A stretch of 35,030 nt of DNA from Pseudomonadota bacterium (GCA_021850555.1 JAJZLX010000098.1:1-35030); one strand, 5' to 3'; positions 8,557 through 16,134 are shown, counted from the first letter of the stretch. Notes: generated from the letters alone by a model not told the origin. Numbers and translations: made by a program.

Positions 8557-9949
8557 CGTCCGGCTGTCTGGCTAGGCGGTCGAACACGGCGGATACGATG
8601 GGCCGCTCCCCGGCCGTCGCAACGCGTTCTGCGCGCTTTCTCAACTCCTCGATGGTCCAAAGACGGGAGGTCGACCATGAAGCTGGAGGCTCTGCCACTT
8701 GTCCAGATCTGCCCCCCAATGTCGATCGACCGTCGGCCATCCACCCCTCCAGCGGCTTCTCATCTCGGCGGGCCACTGCGACCGTTGCCGGTTGGGATGG
8801 CGTGGATGGGCGCTGCGCTGGCGGGTGTGCGTGCGGCGCGCCGCGGGCCGATCGCCGATAGGCAGTCTGCGCTATCTTGATGACTGGGCCGATCGCCTTT
8901 TCAAACTGTTCCCTCAGCTGTTGCGGCAGCTGGACCTTCATTTTTGCGACGTTGATCCTGAATGCCTCGTCGAGAGAAGGCTTGAAGCTGACGGCCACGC
9001 GTGCAAGCTTCGTGTGCTCGTCCAGGGTCCGCAGATTGCACCACCCTCCGCTCTGAATCATGCGGTTGGCGCGATATATGTAGAAGCCCTGCTGCCTGTT
9101 CCATTTGTCCGGTCCGGCCGATTCGTCCCGTGCTTGGGGCGATGAGAAATCGTCCTGATGCGGAAGCACATACGGCTGGACCACTATCTCGCCCGCAATC
9201 GCTTCATGGTCATACTGCAGCGTCATCGGCTCCAAACGCTGGGTCGCAGATTCACTTCGGGCAAATGGATCCCAAGGCTTGATCGGATTGCCATTGAGTG
9301 TCAGTCGCACCTTGCGCGTCACCCCTTCACCGGTCATGTACCGGTGAAAGACCATCCCCAAATGTACTTCAAGCTCGCGACACATGGCTGACAGGCGCTT
9401 CTTCGCCATCTGACCGTAGGGGTGCTTGTATCCGAGGATCCGGTCGAGCCGCTGCCACAGCACCACCGTGCCTGTGCCCTCGAGCAGTGGCTTTCTCAGC
9501 ACCTCCGGTTGCTCATTCCGCGAGACTTCGATGATCTCCCAGCGATCGGTCTCCACGACGTGGTCCAAGTCCCATGCGTGCGCGTAGATCTCAGCGCGCC
9601 CAGTGCTGGAACGGCTCGCAACCGTGAGCCGCTGACATTGACTCATCGAGGCAGTTTTCAGGCCGAGTCCGAATTTTCCCAACGCCTCGCTAGTATCGTA
9701 ATCGCGCTCCGCCCCGTAGCGGAGAGCCTCGCGGATCTGCGCAGGGGTCATCCCCACCCCATTGTCCGCGATCCGCACGGAAGACTCGTCTCCATCGAAA
9801 TACACATCGACGGCGATGCGGCTGGCCTTGGCCTCGATGGAATTGTCGACGACATCGGCCACGGCCGCTGCGAAGTCGTAGCCCATGTCGCGCAGCGAGG
9901 TGATCAGCCTGCGCGCTGATGGGATCAGCTCAAAGCCTTTTCTCGCCAT
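8549..9949 (-). CDS. GHKL ATPase, MutL/MORC-like
   Basis: This 466-residue protein has the three Bergerat-fold motifs: AAVADVVDNSIEAK (residues about 22-35), IADNGVGM (about 58-65) and GKFGLGLKTASMSQ (about 85-98). The Asn, Asp and Gly-rich lid residues are present. Such ATPases dimerise on ATP binding and clamp DNA, as in MutL and the MORC proteins linked to bacterial restriction systems. The start at 9949 (MARKGFEL) follows a G-rich ribosome binding site and overlaps the methyltransferase end by 25 bases; an upstream in-frame start at 10003 looks less natural. The tail after residue 370 is Pro/Ala-rich and low in complexity. It probably forms the switch of the Z1/DUF4420 system. Confidence 0.88.
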   Translation of the reverse strand: MARKGFELIPSARRLITSLRDMGYDFAAAVADVVDNSIEAKASRIAVDVYFDGDESSVRIADNGVGMTPAQIREALRYGAERDYDTSEALGKFGLGLKTASMSQCQRLTVASRSSTGRAEIYAHAWDLDHVVETDRWEIIEVSRNEQPEVLRKPLLEGTGTVVLWQRLDRILGYKHPYGQMAKKRLSAMCRELEVHLGMVFHRYMTGEGVTRKVRLTLNGNPIKPWDPFARSESATQRLEPMTLQYDHEAIAGEIVVQPYVLPHQDDFSSPQARDESAGPDKWNRQQGFYIYRANRMIQSGGWCNLRTLDEHTKLARVAVSFKPSLDEAFRINVAKMKVQLPQQLREQFEKAIGPVIKIAQTAYRRSARGAPHAHPPAQRPSTPSQPATVAVARRDEKPLEGWMADGRSTLGGRSGQVAEPPASWSTSRLWTIEELRKRAERVATAGERPIVSAVFDRLARQPDDE

Positions 9950-11688
9950 CGTACCCCCTGCTTTCTCCACCACTCCCAGCCAGCGATCTGAGCCTGAGAA
10001 CAATAATATTCATCAAAGCGCAGACGTCCCTCCCAGAACCTTCGGGCTGCTTCTTTAGCGAGCGGTATCAGTCTCACCGGCCAACCGCTGGTTGCGTAGA
10101 CCGGGGTCGCCACTTCGGGCACCAGCAGTGCCAGCGGAGCCAATTCCTCCGCCGAAGACAATACCCGGCCGTCGTTGTCAAACACGCTGTCTGGATGCAA
10201 CCAGTTGTGAAGAAATCCAATCGAGAACCAGGCCTGCTTGAACTCCTCCATCGGCAGCTCCCGGAGCTGACGCGCACCGGGTGCGCGGCTGACTGCAGAT
10301 GTGAGCCAGTCGGCGGCCTGCCGAGCCGTCTTGGGAAGCGGTGAGAGCTGGCGGACTGGCAGCGCCGCAGACAAGTACTGTCTCAGCCCACGGCCGAGTG
10401 CCTCCGCGAGCAGGGGCGGCACTGCGTTGCCCACGAGCCTGAACGCCGCAGTCGGCGACGGCGGCAACTCAAACCAGTCCGGAAAGGTCTGGATGCGCGC
10501 GGCCTCCCTGACTGTCAGCGAGCGGCGCTGTGTGGGATGGATGAACATCAGTCCATCCTTGGCCAGATGTGCGACGATCGTGGAACAGAGTTCGCGTCGG
10601 TGCTGCTTCGTGTATCGATCCTTGAAATGCGTCCGGTCATAGGGGAATTCCATCTTCTCGCCCCGCGCGATCGCCTCCTTGCTGGTCTCTCCCTCGCGCA
10701 ACCGGTCGAAATCCCGCAGGTCGCGCTCGCTATGCGGGCGGGCCACGTGCATGGTCAGTTTCTCGGCACGATGCACTTGGAGCACGTCGATCAGATAGTG
10801 GTTGCCGTACGTTTCAAGGTGGGCCCGACCACGGACGATGTCGTAATCCATCTCGGGCGCTCCCCCACCGGCAGGCACGGGCGGAAGGTCACCGATGGCT
10901 TCCCATAATGTGGTGGGTTTCTGCAACGTTCGGGGCCGCCCGCGGCCGCGACGTGGTTCGCGTGGTTTGCGGCTGTTGACGCGAGCATCCGGGTCTGCAT
11001 GGGACTGCGGCACATAGACCGTCGTCGAGAAGATCGGCAGCTCGCAAGCGGTGCCGATGATCAGCTGGCGTTCCCTTTTTTGCGGAACGCCGTGCTGCCA
11101 CGCGCAGATCCCTGCAGCGTGCACACGATAGCCGAGCTGTCGCGCCTCACTTTGGATCGAGATGAAGAATTCTCCGCCGGCGGCGTTCCGAATACCCGGT
11201 ACGTTCTCCATGACAAAGATCGACGGACGAAAGTATTCGACGTAGTGCAGATAGTTCTTATACAGCAGTCGCCGCCCATCTTGGACAAGCCGTTTGCCAT
11301 TGTTGGTGCCATCGACCTTTCGCACCCTGCTGAAGCCTTGGCATGGGGGGCCCCCGATGATCGCGTCCACCTTCACGGGCCCTATCAGCTCGTCTAGCTG
11401 CTCCGGCGTGAAGCTGGTCAGATCACGCTCGAGCGCATGCTGGACATCGGGGATGTTCGCCCTGAAGGCTTTGATCGCCGCCGGGTCGTGATCAATGGCG
11501 GCGAGGCATCGCAGGCCGGCGCGCTCCAGTCCCAAGCTGAACCCGCCGCAACCACAGAAGAGATCAATGTACCCGAAGGGGGTTCCCCTCGGGTCAGAAG
11601 GCGCGCCTTTCTTCTTTTTTGCCGTCAGCGCCCTCGGCGCTGAGCGCATCGCGGCCCTCACGGCCCGCCGTCCTTTGGTAACGCTCAT
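9925..11688 (-). CDS. dcm: DNA (cytosine-5-)-methyltransferase
   Basis: The 587-residue C5-cytosine methyltransferase has motif I YIDLFCGCGGFSLGLERAG (from residue 40), the catalytic Pro-Cys loop GGPPCQGFS (Cys about 116), the ENVPG motif (161-165) and late motifs RRSLTVREAARIQTFPDWF and RLVGNAVPP. It is longer than a minimal Dcm, with a C-terminal part of about 150 residues with no motif I recognise. It methylates cytosine at an unknown site and should protect self DNA or mark targets for the operon. The start at 11688 was chosen because its ATG overlaps the stop of the upstream ribbon-helix-helix frame (ATGA). A start at 11778 would run through that regulator. Residues 23-28 are a lysine run. 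Confidence 0.93.
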   Translation of the reverse strand: MSVTKGRRAVRAAMRSAPRALTAKKKKGAPSDPRGTPFGYIDLFCGCGGFSLGLERAGLRCLAAIDHDPAAIKAFRANIPDVQHALERDLTSFTPEQLDELIGPVKVDAIIGGPPCQGFSRVRKVDGTNNGKRLVQDGRRLLYKNYLHYVEYFRPSIFVMENVPGIRNAAGGEFFISIQSEARQLGYRVHAAGICAWQHGVPQKRERQLIIGTACELPIFSTTVYVPQSHADPDARVNSRKPREPRRGRGRPRTLQKPTTLWEAIGDLPPVPAGGGAPEMDYDIVRGRAHLETYGNHYLIDVLQVHRAEKLTMHVARPHSERDLRDFDRLREGETSKEAIARGEKMEFPYDRTHFKDRYTKQHRRELCSTIVAHLAKDGLMFIHPTQRRSLTVREAARIQTFPDWFELPPSPTAAFRLVGNAVPPLLAEALGRGLRQYLSAALPVRQLSPLPKTARQAADWLTSAVSRAPGARQLRELPMEEFKQAWFSIGFLHNWLHPDSVFDNDGRVLSSAEELAPLALLVPEVATPVYATSGWPVRLIPLAKEAARRFWEGRLRFDEYYCSQAQIAGWEWWRKQGVRWREKALS

Positions 11689-11913
11689 TGTCCCTGCCCT
11701 TCCCGAACAGGACCAACCGCCGCCAGTAGCGGCCATTGCTCGGCGACGTACTTCTCCGCCGCATCGCGTAGTACCCAAGCGGTCGAAACCTTCTTCTGCC
11801 TGGCAAGGGCCTCAAGCGTTCGATAGGTTTCAGGCCGCAGGCTTACCGATGCCCGGATCGAGGACGGCTCTTTGCGAGCCTGTCTCCCTCCTGCCCTTTT
11901 TTTTTTGTGCCAT
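11685..11913 (-). pseudogene. Ribbon-helix-helix regulator, frame broken at an A10 tract
   Basis: Upstream of dcm, one frame reads SSIRASVSLRPETYRTLEAL and continues ARQKKVSTAWVLRDAAEKY, a convincing CopG/Arc-type ribbon-helix-helix DNA-binding protein ending in a TGA that overlaps the dcm ATG. That frame has no ATG, GTG or TTG start. The only good start, ATG at 11913 next to GGAGGGG, is one frame away, and the two are separated by a run of ten A residues (plus-strand T10 at 11897-11906). Nine A's would give one continuous protein of about 75 residues beginning MAQKKRAGGRQARKEPSS. So this is a frameshifted gene, a slippage-dependent gene, or a sequencing error in a homopolymer. It probably regulates the defence operon. 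Confidence 0.7.
11897..11906 (-). repeat. A10 homopolymer at the start of the regulator gene
   Basis: Ten consecutive T on the plus strand (A10 in the coding sense) lie 7 bases after the regulator's ATG and are the exact place where the reading frame must change. Long A runs are known sites for polymerase slippage and phase variation. Confidence 0.8.
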
Positions 11914-12139
11914 ACCCCTCCAGATGTGCTGCATCAGTTTACAGCACTCTGCTGCAAGCGGCCATATGACCGACTCGATGGCATCCCGTTGAGCAAAGCA
12001 GCAGCCGAGTTGCCTCGGCGTGGTCTCGACCTGTCTAAGCGGGTGCACGATTTTGAAACACCCCGTGCGTGATCTCTGAACGGGATCCAGCTTATCCACA
12101 AGCGAGGTCTCGTCATTTCCATTTAGCGTTCGCCAGCCT

Positions 12140-12553
12140 TCATCGCTCGATGTACCCCCGCGGCGAGAGGATATCGACTCCCCGGAAGGGATGCAGCGCG
12201 AGCAGATCGCGATCGCCGGTCAAAATCAAATTGGCCTCCCCATTGAGCGCCAGCTCGAGGAATTTGTCGTCCTTCGGATCGTGGCAGGCGTTGATGGGGG
12301 CGGTGACGATGATGCGCTCGGCGACGCGGTTCAGGACTCGGATGCAGTCCTGCCGGTCTTCGAGGCTGACGTAGGGATCGAATTTCGCTCGGGACAGGAC
12401 GTCCGCGAGCTCCCCGAGCGTCGCGTCTGAGACCAGGAGCTGGCCCTCATCCACCGCCTTGCGCACGGCCTGGGCGGGCAAGGACTGCGGCAGCAGCAGG
12501 CGGCTGACGAGGAGATTGGTATCAGCGACGATGCGCTCGGGCTCGTGGGGCAT
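12140..12553 (-). CDS. PIN-domain toxin (VapC-like ribonuclease)
   Basis: The 137-residue PIN protein begins RIVADTNLLVSRLLLP, containing the first conserved Asp, has LGELADVL (conserved Glu) in the middle and ends DPKDDKFLELA, ILTGDRDLLAL, the other acidic residues of the metal-dependent RNase site. It fits the family of putative toxin components with a PIN domain. These cut tRNA or other RNA when freed from their antitoxin. It overlaps the antitoxin gene by 32 bases, so the two are one operon. On a plasmid such a pair gives post-segregational stability. The RNA target is unknown. Confidence 0.88.
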   Translation of the reverse strand: MPHEPERIVADTNLLVSRLLLPQSLPAQAVRKAVDEGQLLVSDATLGELADVLSRAKFDPYVSLEDRQDCIRVLNRVAERIIVTAPINACHDPKDDKFLELALNGEANLILTGDRDLLALHPFRGVDILSPRGYIER

Positions 12554-12800
12554 CGTCGTCGGCGAGCAGTTGAGCGAGCTTCTTCTCGGTCAAACCCTGT
12601 TCCACGGCCTTTCGGCCCACCCGATCGCAGAACTCCTGGAACTCCGTGACATTGATTCCGCGCAGGCGGTCGTACTCCGCGGGCGAGAGCACGACGGCGA
12701 TGTCCCGGTTCTGCCGGCGGATGACGATGGGTTCGCGCTGCGCGGCATCGAGCAGCGCGGCGAGCCGCTGTTTCGCATCGGTGGCGGAAATGTGGCGCAT
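12522..12800 (-). CDS. PhdYeFM-type antitoxin
   Basis: The 92-residue protein MRHISATDAKQRLAALLDAA, followed by EPIVIRRQNRDIAVVLSPAEYDRL, is a typical Phd/YefM antitoxin: the N-terminal half binds DNA and the C-terminal half wraps the toxin. The start at 12800 is fixed by AGGAGG five bases upstream (12806-12811) and by a promoter whose -10 box would overlap the alternative start at 12821. The Phd family normally represses its own operon. The toxin partner is the overlapping PIN gene. Confidence 0.88.
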   Translation of the reverse strand: MRHISATDAKQRLAALLDAAQREPIVIRRQNRDIAVVLSPAEYDRLRGINVTEFQEFCDRVGRKAVEQGLTEKKLAQLLADDDAPRARAHRR

Positions 12801-12819
12801 CGTGACCTCCTGGCGATCC

Positions 12820-12848
12820 ATTATGATCTAAATGGATAAACTAGACAA
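12820..12848 (-). promoter_or_regulatory. Sigma-70-type promoter of the PhdYeFM/PIN operon
   Basis: On the minus strand, TTGTCT (12843-12848) and CATAAT (12820-12825) are separated by exactly 17 bases. Transcription would start near 12813, just ahead of the AGGAGG and the ATG at 12800. Confidence 0.65.
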
Positions 12849-13184
12849 ATCGGATCGGGGGAGCATGCTTTTGCACCTTCGGATCCAGCAGCTGCTGGAC
12901 CATCTGCCGAACGAGCGTGGTCCAGTGGTATACGTCCGTCATGGGGTTTAGGCACAATTAGGAATTCGTCCTAATTATGCGATTTTCATAAAACTCCATA
13001 ATTGCCTGAGATAGGTCCGGCGGAGACCGCTCGGGAAGCAAGCCATTGCCGATATTTACTGCACAGCGAATATGCGGTAACGCCCTTGATGCGACGGGAT
13101 CAGGCTGCGCCGTTGAACTCGTAGACCGGGCTTGATGCCCGTCGAGCCGTTCGTCGATGGCCTGCGTGTCCTTCCGATTCCGGC
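12849..13184. other. Intergenic stretch without a firm gene
   Basis: The 336 bases between the PhdYeFM promoter and the abiEii stop hold no convincing gene. A 33-codon minus-strand frame (12942-12841, starting MTDVYHWTTLVRQMVQQLL) reads like protein but has no ribosome binding site, and its stop overlaps the promoter's -35; it may be a remnant. There is a perfect inverted repeat at 12956-12976 and a weak hairpin CGGGC-TTGAT-GCCCG (13127-13141), which could end abiE transcription but lacks a T tract. Confidence 0.4.
12956..12976. repeat. Perfect 8-base inverted repeat
   Basis: AATTAGGA (12956-12963) and TCCTAATT (12969-12976) flank a 5-base spacer ATTCG. It lies about 110 bases upstream of the antitoxin promoter. 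It may be an operator or a recombination remnant; I cannot tell which. Confidence 0.6.
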
Positions 13185-14057
13185 TTATTCCGGTCGCTCG
13201 CTGTCCCACGGCAGATGCTCGTAGTACGCCTGAACGGTGGCGTAAGCCTGCTCGAAATCCGGCAATTCGCTCGCGATCTCTGCCCGCAGCTGCGCATACT
13301 CATTTTCCGATCGGCGTCGTACTTCGGGGTCCGCGATGGACTGCCGATCCACCGGGAGATGCCGAGCGGCGGACTTCGCCCGCAACGCCTGCAGCACCTG
13401 CGCCTGAAATGTGCCCTCCTGCACCTCGGGCCGGGACAGCAACCGATACAGGTCATAGACGTCCTGCCGGCGATTACGATGCCGCGACGGCTGTTGCAGC
13501 ATGGCGCGCAACTTCTCCGCGATGAGATCGGGCAGCGCGTACGCCTGGACTTGTGCGCCGCCGGGGATGGATACCAGCTCCACGGCCGTGATGACTTCGT
13601 TGTAGCTGAGATCGAGCGCGAGGACGGCCGGGGACTTCCCGTTCAGCAGCCGTCGATGCCGGGCGGGATCTGCCATCGGCGCATACCCGATACGCAGCTG
13701 CAGCGTCGGCCAGGTTCGATTTTCTCCCGGAGGCTTGAGCTCGTAACCCTGTATCCGGCAGTCGAGTCCGTAATTCAGCATCTGCACCTGCAAGCTGAGC
13801 GCCGCCGTGAGTTCCTCCACCACACCGTCCACGGACATCTCCGGAACGGTCTTGCCGGTCGAGAAGTCGATATCGCGGGTAAAGCGGTCTCCTTGGTACT
13901 GAAGCGCCAGCAGAATGCCGCCCTTCAGCACCATCAGGTTGGGAAGCCGCGGCGCCCGGGAAACCGCAACCAGGATCGTGTGCACCGCCATGCGCAGCTC
14001 ACGGGTCGGCTCATCCGGTGCGGCCGCCACCCAGTCCGCCATGAATTCCGGGGTCAT
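13185..14057 (-). CDS. abiEii: AbiEii/AbiGii family nucleotidyltransferase toxin
   Basis: The 290-residue protein has the AbiEii nucleotidyltransferase signature: LMVLKGGILLALQYQ near residue 42, then RFTRDIDFST, giving the KGG and DxD-type active site. Further on come LALDLSYNEVI and LPDLIAEKLRAMLQQPSRHR, typical of the family. AbiEii-type toxins transfer nucleotides onto cellular targets (tRNA in related enzymes) and cause growth arrest or abortive infection. It follows the antitoxin gene after 6 bases. The AbiE pair is a type IV-like toxin-antitoxin system, here probably serving plasmid stability or phage defence. Confidence 0.9.
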   Translation of the reverse strand: MTPEFMADWVAAAPDEPTRELRMAVHTILVAVSRAPRLPNLMVLKGGILLALQYQGDRFTRDIDFSTGKTVPEMSVDGVVEELTAALSLQVQMLNYGLDCRIQGYELKPPGENRTWPTLQLRIGYAPMADPARHRRLLNGKSPAVLALDLSYNEVITAVELVSIPGGAQVQAYALPDLIAEKLRAMLQQPSRHRNRRQDVYDLYRLLSRPEVQEGTFQAQVLQALRAKSAARHLPVDRQSIADPEVRRRSENEYAQLRAEIASELPDFEQAYATVQAYYEHLPWDSERPE

Positions 14058-14063
14058 GGGGTG

Positions 14064-14972
14064 TCAGTCCGCATTGAGGGACAGGCACCACTTTTCGGAG
14101 TAGGTGGAGCTGTACGGCTGATTGGGGACCAACTTGCGGGAACCGCCGCGCGTGGCGTGCCGTTGCCAGTGGGCGAATGCCGGATCACTCAAGCCACAAC
14201 GCTCTTCGAGCACATAGCCGGCTCGAACCTTGTCGATGACCGTCCCGTGCTGTTCAACCTCGGCAACGATGAGCGGCAGATACGTTTTGGCGTGTGTCTC
14301 GTAAGTGTCCATGACATGCTGGATGCCACCGCATAAATCGGCTTCTCGCAGCATATCCAGGAAGGTTCGGCCCAGTGTGGACACCCGCACGCCGTGGGGT
14401 TCCAGTCGCTTGAATGCGCCGAGATGGCTGCTCTGGGCCAGGTGTACGGGTTGGCCCAGAATCTTCTCGAACTTCGAGCGTCGTAACGGGGGGAATGCCG
14501 CATCCCTGTAGAGCTGTAGCTCCTCCCCCAAGTCCTTGTGCATTTGCTCCTGCGCAAAACCGCGCCACTGCCGGGGCGCGGGCGATGAGGCAAAAATCAT
14601 CTGCGGAATGCGATCCGTCAGGCCATGGAGGGCCATCGCACTGAGGTGGGACAGGTAGGCAAAGGGATCCACCGCGCAAAGCAGCTCGTGCGCACTGACA
14701 TCGGCTCCCCCCAGTAGCGTATAGACCGCACCCTCGGGGAAGCCCCGAACGCGTTGAATCACCGCGTGGTCGGTCAGAAAGCCGCGGACCTCGAGAAAGT
14801 GGCGCCGTTCCGGCAAGGGCTTGCGGACTTCGAGCCGCTTGCCATCGATGCCACCGGCACGGTAGAGCCCGAAAATCACGCGGCCCAGCTGGTAGGCCGT
14901 CACGACGGGGAGTTTGTGGCTCGATAGGGCCAACGATGTGGCTTGAGCCAGAGAAATCGTTCCTGATGTCAT
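14064..14972 (-). CDS. abiEi: AbiEi-type antitoxin and operon repressor
   Basis: The 302-residue protein lies directly upstream of abiEii and has the AbiEi layout. An N-terminal winged-helix part (VVTAYQLGRVIFGLYRAGG near residue 23) is followed by a long C-terminal domain with AVDPFAYLSHLSAMALHGLTD and VSTLGRTFLDMLREADLCGG. AbiEi proteins neutralise the toxin and bind inverted repeats in their own promoter. Here the ATG at 14972 forms the end of a 35-base palindrome. The leader would be very short, about 13 bases, with only AAGG close to the start, so translation may be weak or nearly leaderless. Assignment is strong from the pair and the operators. Confidence 0.88.
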   Translation of the reverse strand: MTSGTISLAQATSLALSSHKLPVVTAYQLGRVIFGLYRAGGIDGKRLEVRKPLPERRHFLEVRGFLTDHAVIQRVRGFPEGAVYTLLGGADVSAHELLCAVDPFAYLSHLSAMALHGLTDRIPQMIFASSPAPRQWRGFAQEQMHKDLGEELQLYRDAAFPPLRRSKFEKILGQPVHLAQSSHLGAFKRLEPHGVRVSTLGRTFLDMLREADLCGGIQHVMDTYETHAKTYLPLIVAEVEQHGTVIDKVRAGYVLEERCGLSDPAFAHWQRHATRGGSRKLVPNQPYSSTYSEKWCLSLNAD

Positions 14973-15004
14973 ACCTTATACGTCCTAAGGACGTATAAGG
15001 TATG
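14970..15004. promoter_or_regulatory. Palindromic operator 1 of abiE
   Basis: Perfect inverted repeat with 17-base arms (14970-14986 and 14988-15004) around one central base at 14987. Its core ACGTCCTnAGGACGT is shared with operator 2. It covers the abiE -10 box, the expected start point and the abiEi start codon, which fits AbiEi autorepression. Confidence 0.8.
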
Positions 15005-15021
15005 ACACAGGCCGCTGTCAA
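14992..15021 (-). promoter_or_regulatory. Promoter of the abiE operon
   Basis: On the minus strand a consensus -35 TTGACA (15016-15021) is followed after 18 bases by TATACG (14992-14997). The -10 box lies inside the first palindrome, so repressor binding there would directly block RNA polymerase. Confidence 0.65.
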
Positions 15022-15067
15022 GAGCGAGCCTTCCCTGCTTACTAGCGGGAGACTCTGGAAAGCATCT

Positions 15068-15116
15068 TGGTAAACCTGTATAATACGTCCTCAGGACGCA
15101 TTATACAGGTTTACCA
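15068..15116. promoter_or_regulatory. Palindromic operator 2 of abiE
   Basis: Inverted repeat with 24-base arms (15068-15091 and 15093-15116), one mismatch, around base 15092. It shares the ACGTCCTnAGGACG core with operator 1. A TATAAT lies in each arm; on the plus strand it is preceded at 17 bases by TGGAAA, a possible antisense promoter towards parB. Confidence 0.8.
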
Positions 15117-15132
15117 GAATGGAATCTGGTAA
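15111..15132. terminator. Hairpin just downstream of parB
   Basis: TTACCAGA (15111-15118) and TCTGGTAA (15125-15132) form a perfect 8-base stem with a 6-base loop, 31 bases past the parB stop. It overlaps operator 2. No strong T tract follows, so termination is only a possibility. Confidence 0.4.
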
Positions 15133-15162
15133 GAGAGCCGCCTGGCCATTGATGTCTGCCCC

Positions 15163-16134
15163 CTACCCCAAGTCCTTCACGATCTGCTCTACCGCCGTGA
15201 GCACTTCGTCTTTGTCGACGCCCTTCAGCCCGTGGGGAAAGGCCAGAGTCACCTTGCCGCGTGCATTCCGGGTGACGATGACGCGGCGGGATGTGCCGAC
15301 GTTGTAGTGCTTCTGGACCGGCTCGAATTTCTTCGAGCGATCGAGACTCTCGATGAGGGCTTTGAGGACGGCGCTCGGTTCGCGTTCCTTATCGCCCTTC
15401 TTGAGATTCTGGGCGGCCTTGAGGACGACCTCCTTGGCGCCGGGGCGGTCCATGAGGGTGGCGAGCTTGTAGCTCTGCTCGATGGGCACGGCGCTCTTGT
15501 CCGGGAACAGCGCGCCAATCGTCGCGTGGCGCACGAGCTGGGCCGCTTTGAGCATCTTGGCTACCTGCCCCTTGCTGAGTCCGATCGCCTCGCTGAGGGC
15601 CTCCTGCGTAGCGAAGACCCGGGCCTCGAGCTGGGTCTGAAAGGACAGCGCGCGCTCCATGGGACTGATGTCCTGGCGGTCGGCGTTCTCGATGTGCATC
15701 AGGACCGCGGCGCGCGCATCGTCGGCATCGATGACGCGGACCTTGAGCTTCCGGCCGAGCACTTCGCACGCGTAACGGCGGCGCATGCCGAAGATGAGTT
15801 CGTAGTCGTAGTCCGGCTCGCCGGTGAGCTTGCGGGCGACGGCGGGCACCTGCTGCTCGTCGCGCGCGATCGAATCGATGAGGTCCTGGCAGCGCTCGCG
15901 GGTGTACCAGCTGTCGGTGCGGTTGTGGAACCGCCAGGGACGGACGCGCTTGGGATCGACTGAGAAGATGTTCTCGCGCTCGAGCGGCGGCAGGGTGCGG
16001 CCGGTGATGGCCATTTCCGCGGCCGGCAGGATGGGCCGCACGGCGGGCTTCTGTGTCGGCGCGGGCTCGGGATGATCCTTGAGCGAGCGGGCGATGTCGC
16101 TCAAATTGGCGCCGCCAAATAGCTTACTGGCCAT
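15163..16134 (-). CDS. parB: ParB/RepB-family plasmid partition protein
   Basis: The 323-residue protein has the ParB N-terminal box with YELIFGMRRRYACEVLG near residue 115, followed by LMHIENADRQDISPMERALS, and a helix-turn-helix region TQEALSEAIGLSKGQVAKML near residue 178. These are the nucleotide-binding and parS-binding parts of ParB. The usual GERR motif reads GMRR here, a family variant. ParB loads on a centromere-like site and works with ParA to segregate plasmid copies. It is downstream of parA on the same strand with 114 bases between, which hold a strong hairpin. GAGGAG lies upstream of the ATG at 16134. Confidence 0.92.
   Translation of the reverse strand: MASKLFGGANLSDIARSLKDHPEPAPTQKPAVRPILPAAEMAITGRTLPPLERENIFSVDPKRVRPWRFHNRTDSWYTRERCQDLIDSIARDEQQVPAVARKLTGEPDYDYELIFGMRRRYACEVLGRKLKVRVIDADDARAAVLMHIENADRQDISPMERALSFQTQLEARVFATQEALSEAIGLSKGQVAKMLKAAQLVRHATIGALFPDKSAVPIEQSYKLATLMDRPGAKEVVLKAAQNLKKGDKEREPSAVLKALIESLDRSKKFEPVQKHYNVGTSRRVIVTRNARGKVTLAFPHGLKGVDKDEVLTAVEQIVKDLG

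Noticed and set aside
6553..8880. 775-codon plus-strand frame opposite the Z1 gene
   Set aside because: It is the antisense shadow of the Z1 and ATPase genes in GC-rich DNA; the residues are Arg/His/Leu-rich and match no family, while the other strand has clear motifs.
11830..12099. 89-codon minus-strand frame sharing the MAQKKK start
   Set aside because: It leaves the ribbon-helix-helix frame at the A10 tract and ends in non-conserved residues; best explained by the frame break.
12841..12942. 33-codon minus-strand frame MTDVYHWTTLVRQ
   Set aside because: No ribosome binding site and its end overlaps the antitoxin promoter; noted only in the intergenic entry.
13215..14336. 373-codon plus-strand frame opposite abiEii/abiEi
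   Set aside because: Antisense shadow; the opposite strand encodes the AbiE pair with conserved motifs and operators.
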